Positions 27,162 to 35,975 are shown, counted from the stretch's first letter. The stretch: 64,000 nucleotides of DNA from Lactobacillus kitasatonis DSM 16761 = JCM 1039 (GCF_000615285.1 NZ_BALU01000010.1:1-64000); one strand, 5' to 3'. Translations and numbers: made by a program. The notes: generated from the sequence alone by a model not told the origin.

Positions 27162-27191
27162 ATAATACCAGAAACATTCGTGTTCTATCAA
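27162..27191 (-). promoter_or_regulatory. Promoter of the phnD leader
   Basis: On the minus strand TTGATA (27186-27191), an 18-base spacer and TATTAT (27162-27167). The predicted start near 27155 gives a leader of about 183 nt to the terminator. Confidence 0.6.
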
Positions 27192-27211
27192 GGTATTTTG
27201 CAACTTTTTTC

Positions 27212-27255
27212 AAAAAAATAATCGCCAATGAATTTAGAATCATTTGGCGATTATT
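27212..27255. terminator. Terminator of the universal stress protein gene
   Basis: AATAATCGCCAA pairs with TTGGCGATTATT; A run on the left, T-rich on the right. It lies just past the usp stop on the minus strand. Confidence 0.8.
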
Positions 27256-27261
27256 CTTATA

Positions 27262-27747
27262 TTAGTTCTTTTTCATAGTTGGCTTAAGAGGATTGTTTCC
27301 CATATCGGTTTTAACAATCAAAACATCAGCTAAAGCATGTTGGTTTACGTATTCAGTAACTGAACCCATCAACATTCTTTCAACTGCATTCAAACCAGTA
27401 GCACCCATCACAATTAAAGTATTGTGGTGGTCCTTAATGAAGTCGTAAGAAATAATGCGCTTAGGACTACCATAACGAATGTGGTAATCAACATCATCGA
27501 AATTGAAGTTGTCATGAGCCCATTTCTTTAAGCTCTTCAAGTATTCCTCAGAGTCTTGGGTCATTTGATAAATGGTGTCGCCAGAAATTAAAGTATCTTG
27601 CATTTCACCCATAAATTGACGTGTATCAATTACGTTCAACACATCAACGTGAGCGCCATCTCTTTGGCCAACTCTAACAGCCTTGTCAAAAGCTCTTTCA
27701 GCTGATTCTGAACCATCTACTGGAACTAAAATGCTTTCTTTTGCCAT
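27262..27747 (-). CDS. Universal stress protein (UspA family)
   Basis: 161 residues. It opens ILVPVDGSESAERAFDKAV and ends with the ATP-binding signature GATGLNAVERMLMGSVTEYV (G-2x-G-9x-G-S/T), so it is of the ATP-binding Usp type. It is cytoplasmic, and the family helps cells endure starvation, acid and other stress. The ATG at 27747 is nine bases after AGGAG; the ATG immediately next to that site is too close. It is monocistronic. Confidence 0.92.
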   Translation of the reverse strand: MAKESILVPVDGSESAERAFDKAVRVGQRDGAHVDVLNVIDTRQFMGEMQDTLISGDTIYQMTQDSEEYLKSLKKWAHDNFNFDDVDYHIRYGSPKRIISYDFIKDHHNTLIVMGATGLNAVERMLMGSVTEYVNQHALADVLIVKTDMGNNPLKPTMKKN

Positions 27748-27891
27748 AATTTTCATCTCCTAAAAATGCATTAATACTTAATTCTTATTTTAGCATAATT
27801 TTGTAAGCTGTTACTTTTTTAATAATTGTTTGGGATAAGTTTTGTTGGTAAAATATTGTTCATGAACAAATTAAGGAAAGGGGAGCAATTT

Positions 27892-28695
27892 TTGACTAAA
27901 AAATTAACTAATCAATTGATCGGCGTTACCAGTGGTCGTAACTTCCGCGAACTTGGAGGTTACGAAACAGTTTCTGGCAAAAAGATCAAAATGCATAAAT
28001 TGCTTAGAACTGGTAACTTAGCTGATCTTTCACCATTTGATAAACAATTTTTGACCGATTACGGTGTTAAATACGATGTCGACTTCCGTAGTAAAGAAGA
28101 AGTTGATAATCAACCAGACCGTGTCCCAGACGGCGTAGAATACATTTACGATCCTGTTTTCAGTGAAGACTTAACCAATTCATCCAAGAGTTTAACTGAC
28201 TTAAACAAGCAGGCTCACGACGATGCGGACTTTGGTTTCAACCACATGCACTATGCATATGAAGACATGATTGAAAGCGAATCAGCTCAAAAGGCCTACC
28301 GTAAGTTTTTTGATGTCTTACTTAAAAATGATGTTGATGGTGAAAGTGTAATTTTCCACTGTACTGCCGGTAAAGATAGAACTGGTTTTGGTGCCCTACT
28401 TATTCTTAGCGCACTAGGCGTGCCTTTTAGTACTATTAAGCAAGATTACCTTTTAACCAACATCACTACTAAGGACTTCGTTGACAGTATGATTGAACAT
28501 GCTCGTCAAAATGGTCGAAACGAAAATGTGTTGCAATCTATTCGTGATATTCAAAGCGTGCGTCCAGAATACTTGGTCCACGCAGTCAAAGTTTTAAACG
28601 ACGAATACGGCAGCATCAACGACTACTTACGTGATGTAATGAAGCTTTCAAGCGTCGACATCATGCAATTACGTGATATTTACTTAGAAGACTAA
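27892..28695 (+). CDS. Tyrosine/dual-specificity-type protein phosphatase
   Basis: 267 residues. The active-site loop HCTAGKDRTGFG (Cx5R) is present near residue 170, and the N-terminal GRNFRELGGY motif is typical of the bacterial tyrosine phosphatase group that includes lipid and phosphoinositide phosphatases. TTG at 27892 is chosen because GGGGAG lies six bases upstream; a longer in-frame start would put that site inside the gene. Substrate unknown. It is convergent with the EIIA gene, only 3 bp from its stop. Confidence 0.85.
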   Translation: MTKKLTNQLIGVTSGRNFRELGGYETVSGKKIKMHKLLRTGNLADLSPFDKQFLTDYGVKYDVDFRSKEEVDNQPDRVPDGVEYIYDPVFSEDLTNSSKSLTDLNKQAHDDADFGFNHMHYAYEDMIESESAQKAYRKFFDVLLKNDVDGESVIFHCTAGKDRTGFGALLILSALGVPFSTIKQDYLLTNITTKDFVDSMIEHARQNGRNENVLQSIRDIQSVRPEYLVHAVKVLNDEYGSINDYLRDVMKLSSVDIMQLRDIYLED

Positions 28696-28698
28696 TTT

Positions 28699-29202
28699 TT
28701 AGTCTTCTTTTTCTTTATCCTCAAACTTTTGTTTCAAAAAGGCATATATTGCGTGCGGATCGGTAAAGTTAAATACTTCGCGCAATTCATTGGCTGGCGT
28801 ATCAGCTAAAAAGTCCATGACGCTAGCTAATAATTCGGCTTGGCCATCAGGATCATTATCCAAGAGCATGAACAAAAACTTTACTTCAAGTGGTTGAGTC
28901 GGATTGATCATATTATGAAAAACGACAGGATGAACTAATGAAACTGGAACAATCAATCTGGTATTAACAAACTCACCTTCTGTGTGGGGAATGGCGATAT
29001 TAGGAATATTTTTACCCAAGGTTGAAGTGTCTAAGCCAGTAGGAAAATTGTGTTCACGATCAATAATGTGAGATAAAAAGTTGCCCTTTACATAGCCTTG
29101 TTCAAGCAAATTGTCATAGATTTCTTTTAACACTAAATCTTGCTTAGGTTGGTCTGAAACAAAGATAGCATTAGGTGCGAAAAGTTTTTTTGAATTAGTC
29201 AT
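28699..29202 (-). CDS. Orphan PTS EIIA domain protein (fructose/galactitol type)
   Basis: 167 residues. The phosphorylation site lies in NIAIPHTEG (His near residue 79), as in EIIA proteins of the fructose-mannitol-galactitol superfamily. No EIIB or EIIC gene is near, so it either completes a distant sugar transporter or acts as a regulator. The ATG at 29202 has AGAGGA upstream. It is divergent from ntd. Confidence 0.82.
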   Translation of the reverse strand: MTNSKKLFAPNAIFVSDQPKQDLVLKEIYDNLLEQGYVKGNFLSHIIDREHNFPTGLDTSTLGKNIPNIAIPHTEGEFVNTRLIVPVSLVHPVVFHNMINPTQPLEVKFLFMLLDNDPDGQAELLASVMDFLADTPANELREVFNFTDPHAIYAFLKQKFEDKEKED

Positions 29203-29322
29203 TGAAATTTCCTCTCTAAATGTGGAATTAACATTTTCACCATAAGTTAACAAGACGTTTTTTTCAACAAAAAAGATGATAAAGTTAACTTAATAGTTGT
29301 TTATTTTTTTAGGGAGAAAACG

Positions 29323-29799
29323 ATGACAAAAACAAAGACTTTATATTTCGGTGCTGGTTGGTTCAACGAAAAGCAAAACAAAGCTTACAAAGAAGCCATG
29401 GAAGCTTTAAAGAAGAACCCTACTGTTGACTTGGAAAACAGCTACGTTCCACTTGATAACCAATACAAGGGCATTCGTGTAGACGAACACCCTGAATATT
29501 TACACGATATCGAATGGGCATCTGCTACCTACCACAATGACTTAGTTGGTATTAAGTCTTCTGACGTAATGCTTGGCGTATATTTGCCTGAAGAAGAAGA
29601 TGTTGGTCTTGGTATGGAACTTGGCTATGCTTTATCACAAGGTAAATACATCTTGCTTGTTATTCCTGATGAAGACTACGGTAAGCCAATCAACTTGATG
29701 AGCTGGGGCGTTTGCGACAACGTAATCAAGATCAGCGAATTGAAGGACTTCGACTTCAACAGACCTCGCTTCAACTTCTACGATGGTGCCGTATATTAA
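29323..29799 (+). CDS. ntd: Nucleoside 2'-deoxyribosyltransferase
   Basis: 158 residues. It transfers deoxyribose between purine and pyrimidine bases, allowing salvage of deoxynucleosides, a role typical of lactobacilli. The sequence runs LYFGAGWFNEKQNKAYKEA near the start, with the catalytic Glu in DVGLGMELGYAL and the C-terminal FYDGAVY, all characteristic of type II enzymes. Length is as expected. A bidirectional terminator (29828-29868) follows. Confidence 0.96.
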   Translation: MTKTKTLYFGAGWFNEKQNKAYKEAMEALKKNPTVDLENSYVPLDNQYKGIRVDEHPEYLHDIEWASATYHNDLVGIKSSDVMLGVYLPEEEDVGLGMELGYALSQGKYILLVIPDEDYGKPINLMSWGVCDNVIKISELKDFDFNRPRFNFYDGAVY

Positions 29800-29827
29800 T
29801 TTAAAAAATAAAAAAGACAAAATAAAT

Positions 29828-30081
29828 GACCCCTCGCAATTTCACTTGTATTGCGAAGGGTCACTTTTTATTAGAATTAATCATGTATAAATATCTTTCT
29901 ACTACAGATTACATACATCATTCTTCAAGCGACTGCCAAGTTATTCATTGTTTTATGCCCACCTCACAAGGTCCGGACCTCTTATATAAACTATTCGTCA
30001 CTTGGTGAGAAATTTATTACTGTTCAATTTACAATGCCCATCGGTATCACAAACCTTTCAACTAGTAATTATTTTTCTCTT
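29828..30081 (-). ncRNA. Candidate structured RNA with a cre-overlapped promoter
   Basis: The minus-strand promoter TGG-TATATT (-10 at 30089-30094) predicts a start near 30081. The first 20 nt can pair with a segment about 70-90 nt downstream (GGTGAAGAGAAA with TTTCTCACC, and ATTACT with AGTAAT). A palindrome AGGTCCGGACCT follows, and a perfect-looking terminator (29828-29862) ends the RNA at about 250 nt. No frame longer than about 14 codons is found in this direction. The terminator also serves ntd on the other strand, so the RNA call rests on promoter, cre and folding together. Confidence 0.45.
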
Positions 30082-30112
30082 CACCAATAATATACCACCT
30101 TTTCTCCAAAAT

Positions 30113-30126
30113 TAAAAGCGCTTACA
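30113..30126 (-). promoter_or_regulatory. cre site (CcpA operator) over the RNA promoter
   Basis: Minus strand TGTAAGCGCTTTTA, 12 of 14 bases of the ideal palindrome TGTAAGCGCTTACA. It covers the expected -35 position (30112-30117) of the candidate RNA, a placement that fits catabolite repression. The nagA stop lies 69 bp away, so it is not in the nagA promoter. Confidence 0.6.
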
Positions 30127-30194
30127 TAAAAATATTTATAAAAAAATGACTTTAGATTTCTAACGCCATTTTTCTATCTTTTTAATTGTGTTAA

Positions 30195-31349
30195 TTAAGC
30201 CTTGTATCTTGATTCACCATTCATGTAGGTTTCACTCAAAGTCATATCAGGGTTCAAGATCAGGAAGTCGGCATCTTTATCTGGAGCAATAGTACCGCAC
30301 TTGTCCAAAATGTGAGCACTCTTAGCTGGAACATAGCTGGCCATCATAACTGCCTTTTCTGGAGTTGCGATGTTCCAGTCAACAACGTTCTTGATAGCTT
30401 GCTTCAATTGCAAAATTGAACCAGCTAAGTTGTCACCTTCCTTAAGACGAGCCATCCCGTCTTTTACGTAAACTGGAAGTTCACCCAACATGTAGTCGCC
30501 GTCTGGCATCATACCAGCTTCCATACAGTCAGTAATCAAAGCAATGTGTTCTGTACCTACTGCATTGATCAAAGCTCTAGCCATTGATGGTTGAACGTGG
30601 TGACCATCACAGATTAATTCATCAGTTACATTATTCAAAGCCATTGCAGCGTTTGAAATTGATGGAGTGTGGTGACTTGGATCTGGCATCCCGTTATAAG
30701 TGTGAGTAAACATAGTTGCACCAGCTTCAACGCCTTCAACTGCTTCTTCAAAGGTTGCACTTGAGTGACCTAATGCGACAACTACGCCTTCCTTAACAGC
30801 TTCACGGATAAATTCCTTTGAGCCCTTTCTTTCAGGAGCCATAGAAATCTTGCAAAGCATACCGTCTGAAGCCTTTAACCACTTGTTAAATTCGTTGATG
30901 TCTGGATCCATCATGTACTTAGGGTTTTCAGCACCAGCGTGTTCTTCAGTAAAGAATGGTCCTTCAAAGTGAATACCTTGAATCTTGGCACCAGTTTCTT
31001 GACCCTTGTGGTCTGCGAACATCTTACAGATTCTAGTTAAAGTGTCACTACCTGCAGTGATGGTAGTTGGAAGCCATGAAGTTACACCTGCACTAAGAAG
31101 ACCATTAGAAATCTTATTAATGCCTTCCCAGTCGCTCTTCATGACATCTTCACGAAGTGAACCGTGGATGTGAGTATCAACTAAACCTGGAGCAACCCAC
31201 TTGCCCTTATAGTCGACAATCTTACCTTCTGGCTTTTTAGATTCAGGATAGAAGAAACCAAACTTGTCGTTGTCTTGAACTTCAAGGTAACCGCCATTTT
31301 CTGTTCTGTTTTCTAAGAAAAATTTATCTGCATGAATGTAATAAGTCAT
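30195..31349 (-). CDS. nagA: N-acetylglucosamine-6-phosphate deacetylase
   Basis: 384 residues. It removes acetate from GlcNAc-6-phosphate to give glucosamine-6-phosphate, feeding amino-sugar use and cell-wall recycling. The amidohydrolase metal motif PGLVDTHIHG is near residue 56, the active-site region FEGPF at about 126, the metal-ligand His in GHSSAT and THTYNGM, and the catalytic Asp in ITDCMEAG. Its promoter region carries a cre site, so glucose repression is likely. Confidence 0.95.
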   Translation of the reverse strand: MTYYIHADKFFLENRTENGGYLEVQDNDKFGFFYPESKKPEGKIVDYKGKWVAPGLVDTHIHGSLREDVMKSDWEGINKISNGLLSAGVTSWLPTTITAGSDTLTRICKMFADHKGQETGAKIQGIHFEGPFFTEEHAGAENPKYMMDPDINEFNKWLKASDGMLCKISMAPERKGSKEFIREAVKEGVVVALGHSSATFEEAVEGVEAGATMFTHTYNGMPDPSHHTPSISNAAMALNNVTDELICDGHHVQPSMARALINAVGTEHIALITDCMEAGMMPDGDYMLGELPVYVKDGMARLKEGDNLAGSILQLKQAIKNVVDWNIATPEKAVMMASYVPAKSAHILDKCGTIAPDKDADFLILNPDMTLSETYMNGESRYKA

Positions 31350-31372
31350 ATGTATCTTCTCTCTTCAAAAAT

Positions 31373-31386
31373 AATAATCGCTTTCA
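31373..31386 (-). promoter_or_regulatory. cre site in the nagA promoter region
   Basis: Minus strand TGAAAGCGATTATT, a good match to the cre consensus with the central CG. It lies just downstream of a TATAAT -10 and about 24 bp before the nagA start, where bound CcpA would block transcription. Confidence 0.6.
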
Positions 31387-31503
31387 ATATCTTTATTATA
31401 TCCGATAAAATTGGTCAATACCAGTTTTAATATATTTGAACAAAAAGTTTTCTGTTTTTTAGTTATAATATATGGTAACAAGTAAAATTAGGAAGAAAGC
31501 AAT

Positions 31504-34500
31504 ATGACACAAAATACTCAAATAGAAAGACACCAATTAGGTCAGCTCATCGGTGCTAATAAACGTGATCATTATTATGAACTCCATTATTCCACTGGAG
31601 AAGTTGCTCGTCTTTATATTTTAGCTGACGGGATATTCCGTTATTTCCTTGATCCTGCTAAAAATTTTGATGAGAATCACTCTTCTTTTGTTGACCTGGC
31701 TCAATTTGATAATAGTTACTTTGAAAAATCTAAGCCTAAGGCTACTAGTGATTCGTTAATTATTCAATCCGGCAATTATCAGCTTATTTTTCAGCAAAAA
31801 CCAGCCGTAATGAATATTTTTGATGAGACTTTGCACCGCAATCGCGTAATGCAGCTTAGTCCGCTTGAATTAGATCAAAATCAAACAACTGAGATTTTGA
31901 AGCAACATAAGAATGAATTTTATTTTGGTGGCGGGATGCAAAATGGCTACTTCAGCCACAAGGATCAAGTCATCGAAATCAAGCGCGACAAGATTACTGG
32001 TAAGGGCGGCGTGTTAAGCCAAATCCCATTTTTCTGGGCTAACTCTGGTTTTGGTGAATTGCGCAACACTGAATCAACTGGTAGCTACGACTTTGGTAAA
32101 ACTGAAGCTGATGCTGCTATCTTGAAGCATAATACTAACGTATTTGATACCTTCTATCTTTTGGGTAATTCTCCTAAAGATATTTTGGCTAAATACTACA
32201 CTTTGACTGGTAAGCCATTGATGCCACCTAAGTATGCATTAGGCTTGGGTCACATCGGTAACTTTTTGACCACGCTTTGGCAACCTGGTGAAGCTAAGGA
32301 AAGAAACGCCACCGTCTTTGAAGATGGCAATTACTACACTAGAACTGATAATCCAGAAAATTCTAACGGCAAGGCTTCCTTGAACGGTGAAGAAGAATAC
32401 CAATTTTCTGCTCGTGCCATGGTCGACCGCTATGAAAAGCAGCACTTCAAGTTAAGCTGGATTGTGCCTAACTACGAGATTCAAGACGTTAATCCAGAAG
32501 CGATGACTAGCTTTAGCGATTATGCTTCTAGCCGTGATGTTAATGCCGGTGTTTGGAGCGGGGATGAAACACCTAAGACAGCTCCAGATACTACCTTTAT
32601 TCAAACTACCAGCAGCAATCCTAAGACTTTAAAGGACGATGCAATTATTTTGCGCGACAACTTAAAGCGCAAGCGTCCACTTATTTTCTCAAATACAGGA
32701 ATTGCTGGTAGCCAAAGCAGAACTATTTTGGCCTTTGGTGATACTGGCGGCAACTGGGAAAACATCCCAACTCAAGTGGCAGGCTTCTTAGGCTCTAGTC
32801 TTTCAGGTCAGCCTTTAATTGGTAGTGCAGTTGACGGAACTGCTGGCGGTGGTAATGCTCAAATCAGTATTCGTGACTTCGAATGGAAGGCATTCACTCC
32901 ACTACTCTTCAATTTGGATGACCAAGGCAAGTTCAGTAAGACTCCATTTGCTTATAACAGCAAGATGACTCAAATTAACCGCGCATATTTGAAATTACGT
33001 GAACAGCTTCAAACTTACATGTACACGTTAATTTACTGCGCACAAGTTGGCGAACCAATCATGCGTCCACTTTTCTTGGAATTTCCACATGAACAAATTA
33101 ACTACACGCCTCAAGCAGGTCACGAATTTATGCTTGGACCTAACTTGCTCATTTCACCAATTGTTAACGGACGTGAAGATGGCAATGGTAATTCTAGAAA
33201 AGACAACCTTTATTTGCCTAACCACCGTACAATGTGGATTGATTTATTCGATGGTAAGAAATACTTGGGTGGCCGTGTTTACAACAAGCAGTCTTACCCA
33301 TCTTGGCACTTACCAGTCTTCGTTCGTGGCGGTTCAATCTTTGACTTGGGTGAACGCAACTACGTCCTTTACCCACAAGGCCACAGCAAGATGGTTACTT
33401 ACGATGACAATGGTTACAATGATTACTCAAGAAATCATGTTTCTACTCAAATCAGCAGTGATCTTGAAGCAAGCAAGTTGACCATTACGATCGATCCAAC
33501 TCAAGGTGATTTCAGTACTTTCCAAACAGAGAATACGACTAACTTGAACATCATGTGCGATGGTTACCCTGATGGTTTAACCGTTAAGATCAATGATCAA
33601 GTCATCAACATGCAAGAATATGGCACAGTTGATACTTTCGCCCATGCAAAGGAAGGTTTCTTCTTCAATACCAACTACAGCTGGATGCCAGAATTTGATC
33701 AATACCAGGAAAAGAAACAAACAGCTTTGCAAATTAAGTTGGCTAAGCGTGATATTACTGATTCTAAGATCGAAATTACTATCCGTAACTTCAGATACGG
33801 TAATGAAACTTTGGTTCACGCAATTACCGACTCTTTGCTTCGTTCACCAAAACAACCAACAGTTGATCCAGACAAGATTAGCTCACACTCATTGACGGTT
33901 GTTTGGCCACAATTAACTGACAAGGTTCAAATTGAAGTTAATGGTATTTTGCATGACGGTATCGATGGTAGTTCATTCACCTTCCATGAATTGGTACCAA
34001 ATACTCGCTACACATTGCGTTTACGTTATGTCGCAGGTAATAAGGTTTCTGAATGGTCAGATCCATTTGGTGCAATTACTAAGCCAGATCCAATGAATTA
34101 TGCGATTAACCACATCAACGTCACTAGCAACTTAACCAGTCAAAAAGATCATCCACTTGAGTATTTGACTGATTTGAAACTGGCTAGCGAATGGGCAACA
34201 GTTAATGGCGTAAGTGAAGATGAACCGCTTGAATTGAACTTCAAGTTTAATCAATTAGAGCATTTGAGCCGCATGGTTTGGGTACCTAGAAAGATTGATC
34301 ATCAAGGTGATCCGGTTGAAGTTAGCGTTGAAACTTCTACAGATGGAATCAACTTTAAACCATATGGTGATCGTCTTACTTGGAAGTCTGACAGCAAGAA
34401 TAAGGTTGTCGGCTTGCGTGATGTGGCTGCTAAGGCGATCAGATTGAAGGTTTACAAGTCATCTGGTCCATTCATTGCATCTAAGGAAGTTATCTTCTTT

Positions 34501-34518
34501 AGAGAAAAGAAGGATTAA
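31504..34518 (+). CDS. GH31 family protein with C-terminal Fn3-like and discoidin-like domains
   Basis: 1004 residues, no signal peptide, so cytoplasmic. An N-terminal beta domain (1-215), a GH31 (alpha/beta) barrel (about 235-560) with GDTGGNWEN (Asp413, expected acid/base) and the later LLFNLDD and RPLFLEFP motifs, a proximal beta domain, an Fn3-like region (about 790-870) and a final F5/8-type C domain (about 880-1000). This domain order recalls GH31 members acting on alpha-GalNAc or alpha-glucosides. The usual nucleophile motif is not recognisable: the aligned strand reads TTFIQTT. The neighbour nagA hints at amino-sugar substrates. Confidence 0.8.
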   Translation: MTQNTQIERHQLGQLIGANKRDHYYELHYSTGEVARLYILADGIFRYFLDPAKNFDENHSSFVDLAQFDNSYFEKSKPKATSDSLIIQSGNYQLIFQQKPAVMNIFDETLHRNRVMQLSPLELDQNQTTEILKQHKNEFYFGGGMQNGYFSHKDQVIEIKRDKITGKGGVLSQIPFFWANSGFGELRNTESTGSYDFGKTEADAAILKHNTNVFDTFYLLGNSPKDILAKYYTLTGKPLMPPKYALGLGHIGNFLTTLWQPGEAKERNATVFEDGNYYTRTDNPENSNGKASLNGEEEYQFSARAMVDRYEKQHFKLSWIVPNYEIQDVNPEAMTSFSDYASSRDVNAGVWSGDETPKTAPDTTFIQTTSSNPKTLKDDAIILRDNLKRKRPLIFSNTGIAGSQSRTILAFGDTGGNWENIPTQVAGFLGSSLSGQPLIGSAVDGTAGGGNAQISIRDFEWKAFTPLLFNLDDQGKFSKTPFAYNSKMTQINRAYLKLREQLQTYMYTLIYCAQVGEPIMRPLFLEFPHEQINYTPQAGHEFMLGPNLLISPIVNGREDGNGNSRKDNLYLPNHRTMWIDLFDGKKYLGGRVYNKQSYPSWHLPVFVRGGSIFDLGERNYVLYPQGHSKMVTYDDNGYNDYSRNHVSTQISSDLEASKLTITIDPTQGDFSTFQTENTTNLNIMCDGYPDGLTVKINDQVINMQEYGTVDTFAHAKEGFFFNTNYSWMPEFDQYQEKKQTALQIKLAKRDITDSKIEITIRNFRYGNETLVHAITDSLLRSPKQPTVDPDKISSHSLTVVWPQLTDKVQIEVNGILHDGIDGSSFTFHELVPNTRYTLRLRYVAGNKVSEWSDPFGAITKPDPMNYAINHINVTSNLTSQKDHPLEYLTDLKLASEWATVNGVSEDEPLELNFKFNQLEHLSRMVWVPRKIDHQGDPVEVSVETSTDGINFKPYGDRLTWKSDSKNKVVGLRDVAAKAIRLKVYKSSGPFIASKEVIFFREKKD

Positions 34519-34529
34519 TAAGAAATCAA

Positions 34530-34558
34530 ATAGGCTCTCATGATGAGAGCCTATTTTT
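34530..34558 (+). terminator. Terminator of the GH31 gene
   Basis: TAGGCTCTCA pairs with TGAGAGCCTA around a short loop, followed by T5. Confidence 0.85.
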
Positions 34559-34573
34559 ACTTAAAAATACATT

Positions 34574-34702
34574 ATGAAAATATCAGAAGCATTACGAAAC
34601 TACAGACAAGAAATTGGATTATCACAAAAAGAATTTATTGGAGATATTATTTCTGCAGCACAATATTCTCGAATAGAAAAAGGAACACAAGAAATTAATT
34701 GA
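34574..34702 (+). pseudogene. Rgg/XRE-type regulator, N-terminal fragment
   Basis: 42 residues ending at a TGA: MKISEALRNYRQEIGLSQ, then IISAAQYSRIEKGTQEI. This is the helix-turn-helix start of Rgg-type regulators, which are normally about 280 residues; no continuation exists in any frame downstream. It is a remnant next to an orphan membrane protein, probably left by a deletion. Confidence 0.7.
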
Positions 34703-34776
34703 GACTGTAAAATGTTTTGTGTAAGGATGGATAATTCCTTACTTAACCTGGTCCTAATATTGTCCTAATAAAGTAG

Positions 34777-35019
34777 ATGAATTTTATGCATAATCATGAT
34801 ATTTATCACGCAATTCTAAAAAATCGGAAAATCAATCGCATAATTTTACCAATCGAAGCAATTTACTGCGTTTGGTTAGCTATGACTTTAGTTTTTAATT
34901 TTAAATGGTTCGCCTATTCTATTGATACACAATTTGTGTTGATCAGCCTTTTCTTTTTTATTGGATGGATATTTAATCTAATTAAGAAAAGAAAATCGCA
35001 TAAATCAAAACTAAAATAA
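34777..35019 (+). CDS. Small membrane protein, possibly a remnant
   Basis: 80 residues with two hydrophobic segments (about 20-42 and 50-68) and a basic tail. No clear ribosome site precedes the ATG; the more likely start is the second Met. It lies between an Rgg fragment and a terminator, so it may be the end of a lost locus. Function unknown. Confidence 0.4.
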   Translation: MNFMHNHDIYHAILKNRKINRIILPIEAIYCVWLAMTLVFNFKWFAYSIDTQFVLISLFFFIGWIFNLIKKRKSHKSKLK

Positions 35020-35057
35020 AAAATCCTCAGTTGATTATTAATCAGCTGAGGATTTTT
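35020..35057. terminator. Bidirectional terminator
   Basis: AAATCCTCAG pairs with CTGAGGATTT, plus further GAT/ATC pairs in the stem, with A and T runs at the ends. Confidence 0.9.
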
Positions 35058-35110
35058 TGGCTTCTCTTATTTTCTTTTCATGTATCTCTTGCTAGTATCT
35101 TTCAAATAGA

Positions 35111-35132
35111 AAAGCGCCTGTAAAGGCGCTTT
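35111..35132 (-). terminator. Hairpin after the esterase operon
   Basis: AAAGCGCC pairs with GGCGCTTT about 20 bp past the esterase stop. The T tail on the minus strand is short (CTTTTCTAT), so termination may be partial. Confidence 0.6.
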
Positions 35133-35153
35133 AGCAAATTATCATAACTTAAA

Positions 35154-35975
35154 TTATTCTCCCCACTCACTTTTCAGCCATTCCATTGCTAAATTAAACC
35201 AATGAGCGGCGTGCGGATTTTCTTGCCATTCACGACCCTTAGTTTGTACATTATGACGTGCCAAAGAAAATCCATGATAGCCGTGATTAAACAAATGTAC
35301 TTCAGTTGGGACTTTATTCTTATTCAATGCACCAATATATTCAATTGAGTTTCCGATCAAAACAACTGGATCATCCCATGCCTGGAAGATAAATGTATTT
35401 GGTGTTTCACGTGTAACACCTAATGCACTATCCAAAAGGTCCTTCTCTTCTGGCATCTTATTCTTTTGATCTTCTGGAATAGGAAAACCAATCTTTTCAA
35501 TATTGATTAGTGGATATCCCAAAATCGTCTTATTAGGTAATACATCATCTTTTTCAAAACCGTATTTTTTTTGATACAAAGGACTAGTTGCCATATTGTT
35601 GGCTACACTGACAACATGTCCACCAGCTGAAAAACCAATTGTCAAAATGCGTTCAGGATCTAAATTATATTCTTCCGCATGATCTCTAAAGAACTTTACA
35701 GTTGATAAAACATCAAGACCCGCATCAGGATAAATCTTGCCCTCATCGTGCACTAAGTTATATTCCATCACGACACTATTGAAGCCTTCATTGTTAAAGG
35801 CTAAAGCAACCGGCTCACTTTCTCTTTGAGACAAGTGTTCAAAGCTGCCGCCCGGAACCACGATTGCTAAAGGACGTTTTTGTTCCACTAGCTCCGGATT
35901 TTGATCCAGTACGTAAGTATGAATCTTGAATTCACGCTTATTAAAATTAGTTAGTGTCAGATTTTCTATCTTCAT
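35154..35975 (-). CDS. Alpha/beta hydrolase, esterase/lipase type
   Basis: 273 residues. Oxyanion region VVPGGSFEH (about 40-48), nucleophile elbow GFSAGGHV (Ser near residue 115), acid in QAWDDPVV and the catalytic His in HGYHGFS. It resembles BD-FAE/acetyl-esterase-like cytoplasmic enzymes. The start lies inside the 3' end of the YibE/F gene (29-base overlap) with AAAGGA upstream, so it is co-expressed with that membrane pair. Substrate unknown. Confidence 0.85.
   Translation of the reverse strand: MKIENLTLTNFNKREFKIHTYVLDQNPELVEQKRPLAIVVPGGSFEHLSQRESEPVALAFNNEGFNSVVMEYNLVHDEGKIYPDAGLDVLSTVKFFRDHAEEYNLDPERILTIGFSAGGHVVSVANNMATSPLYQKKYGFEKDDVLPNKTILGYPLINIEKIGFPIPEDQKNKMPEEKDLLDSALGVTRETPNTFIFQAWDDPVVLIGNSIEYIGALNKNKVPTEVHLFNHGYHGFSLARHNVQTKGREWQENPHAAHWFNLAMEWLKSEWGE

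Noticed and set aside
29826-30008. 60-residue plus-strand frame after ntd
   Set aside because: It begins inside a terminator, has no ribosome site and low-quality composition.
29828-30081. 6S RNA identity for the cre-controlled candidate RNA
   Set aside because: 6S RNA folds into one long rod with ends paired and a central bubble; here the 5' end pairs with an internal segment.
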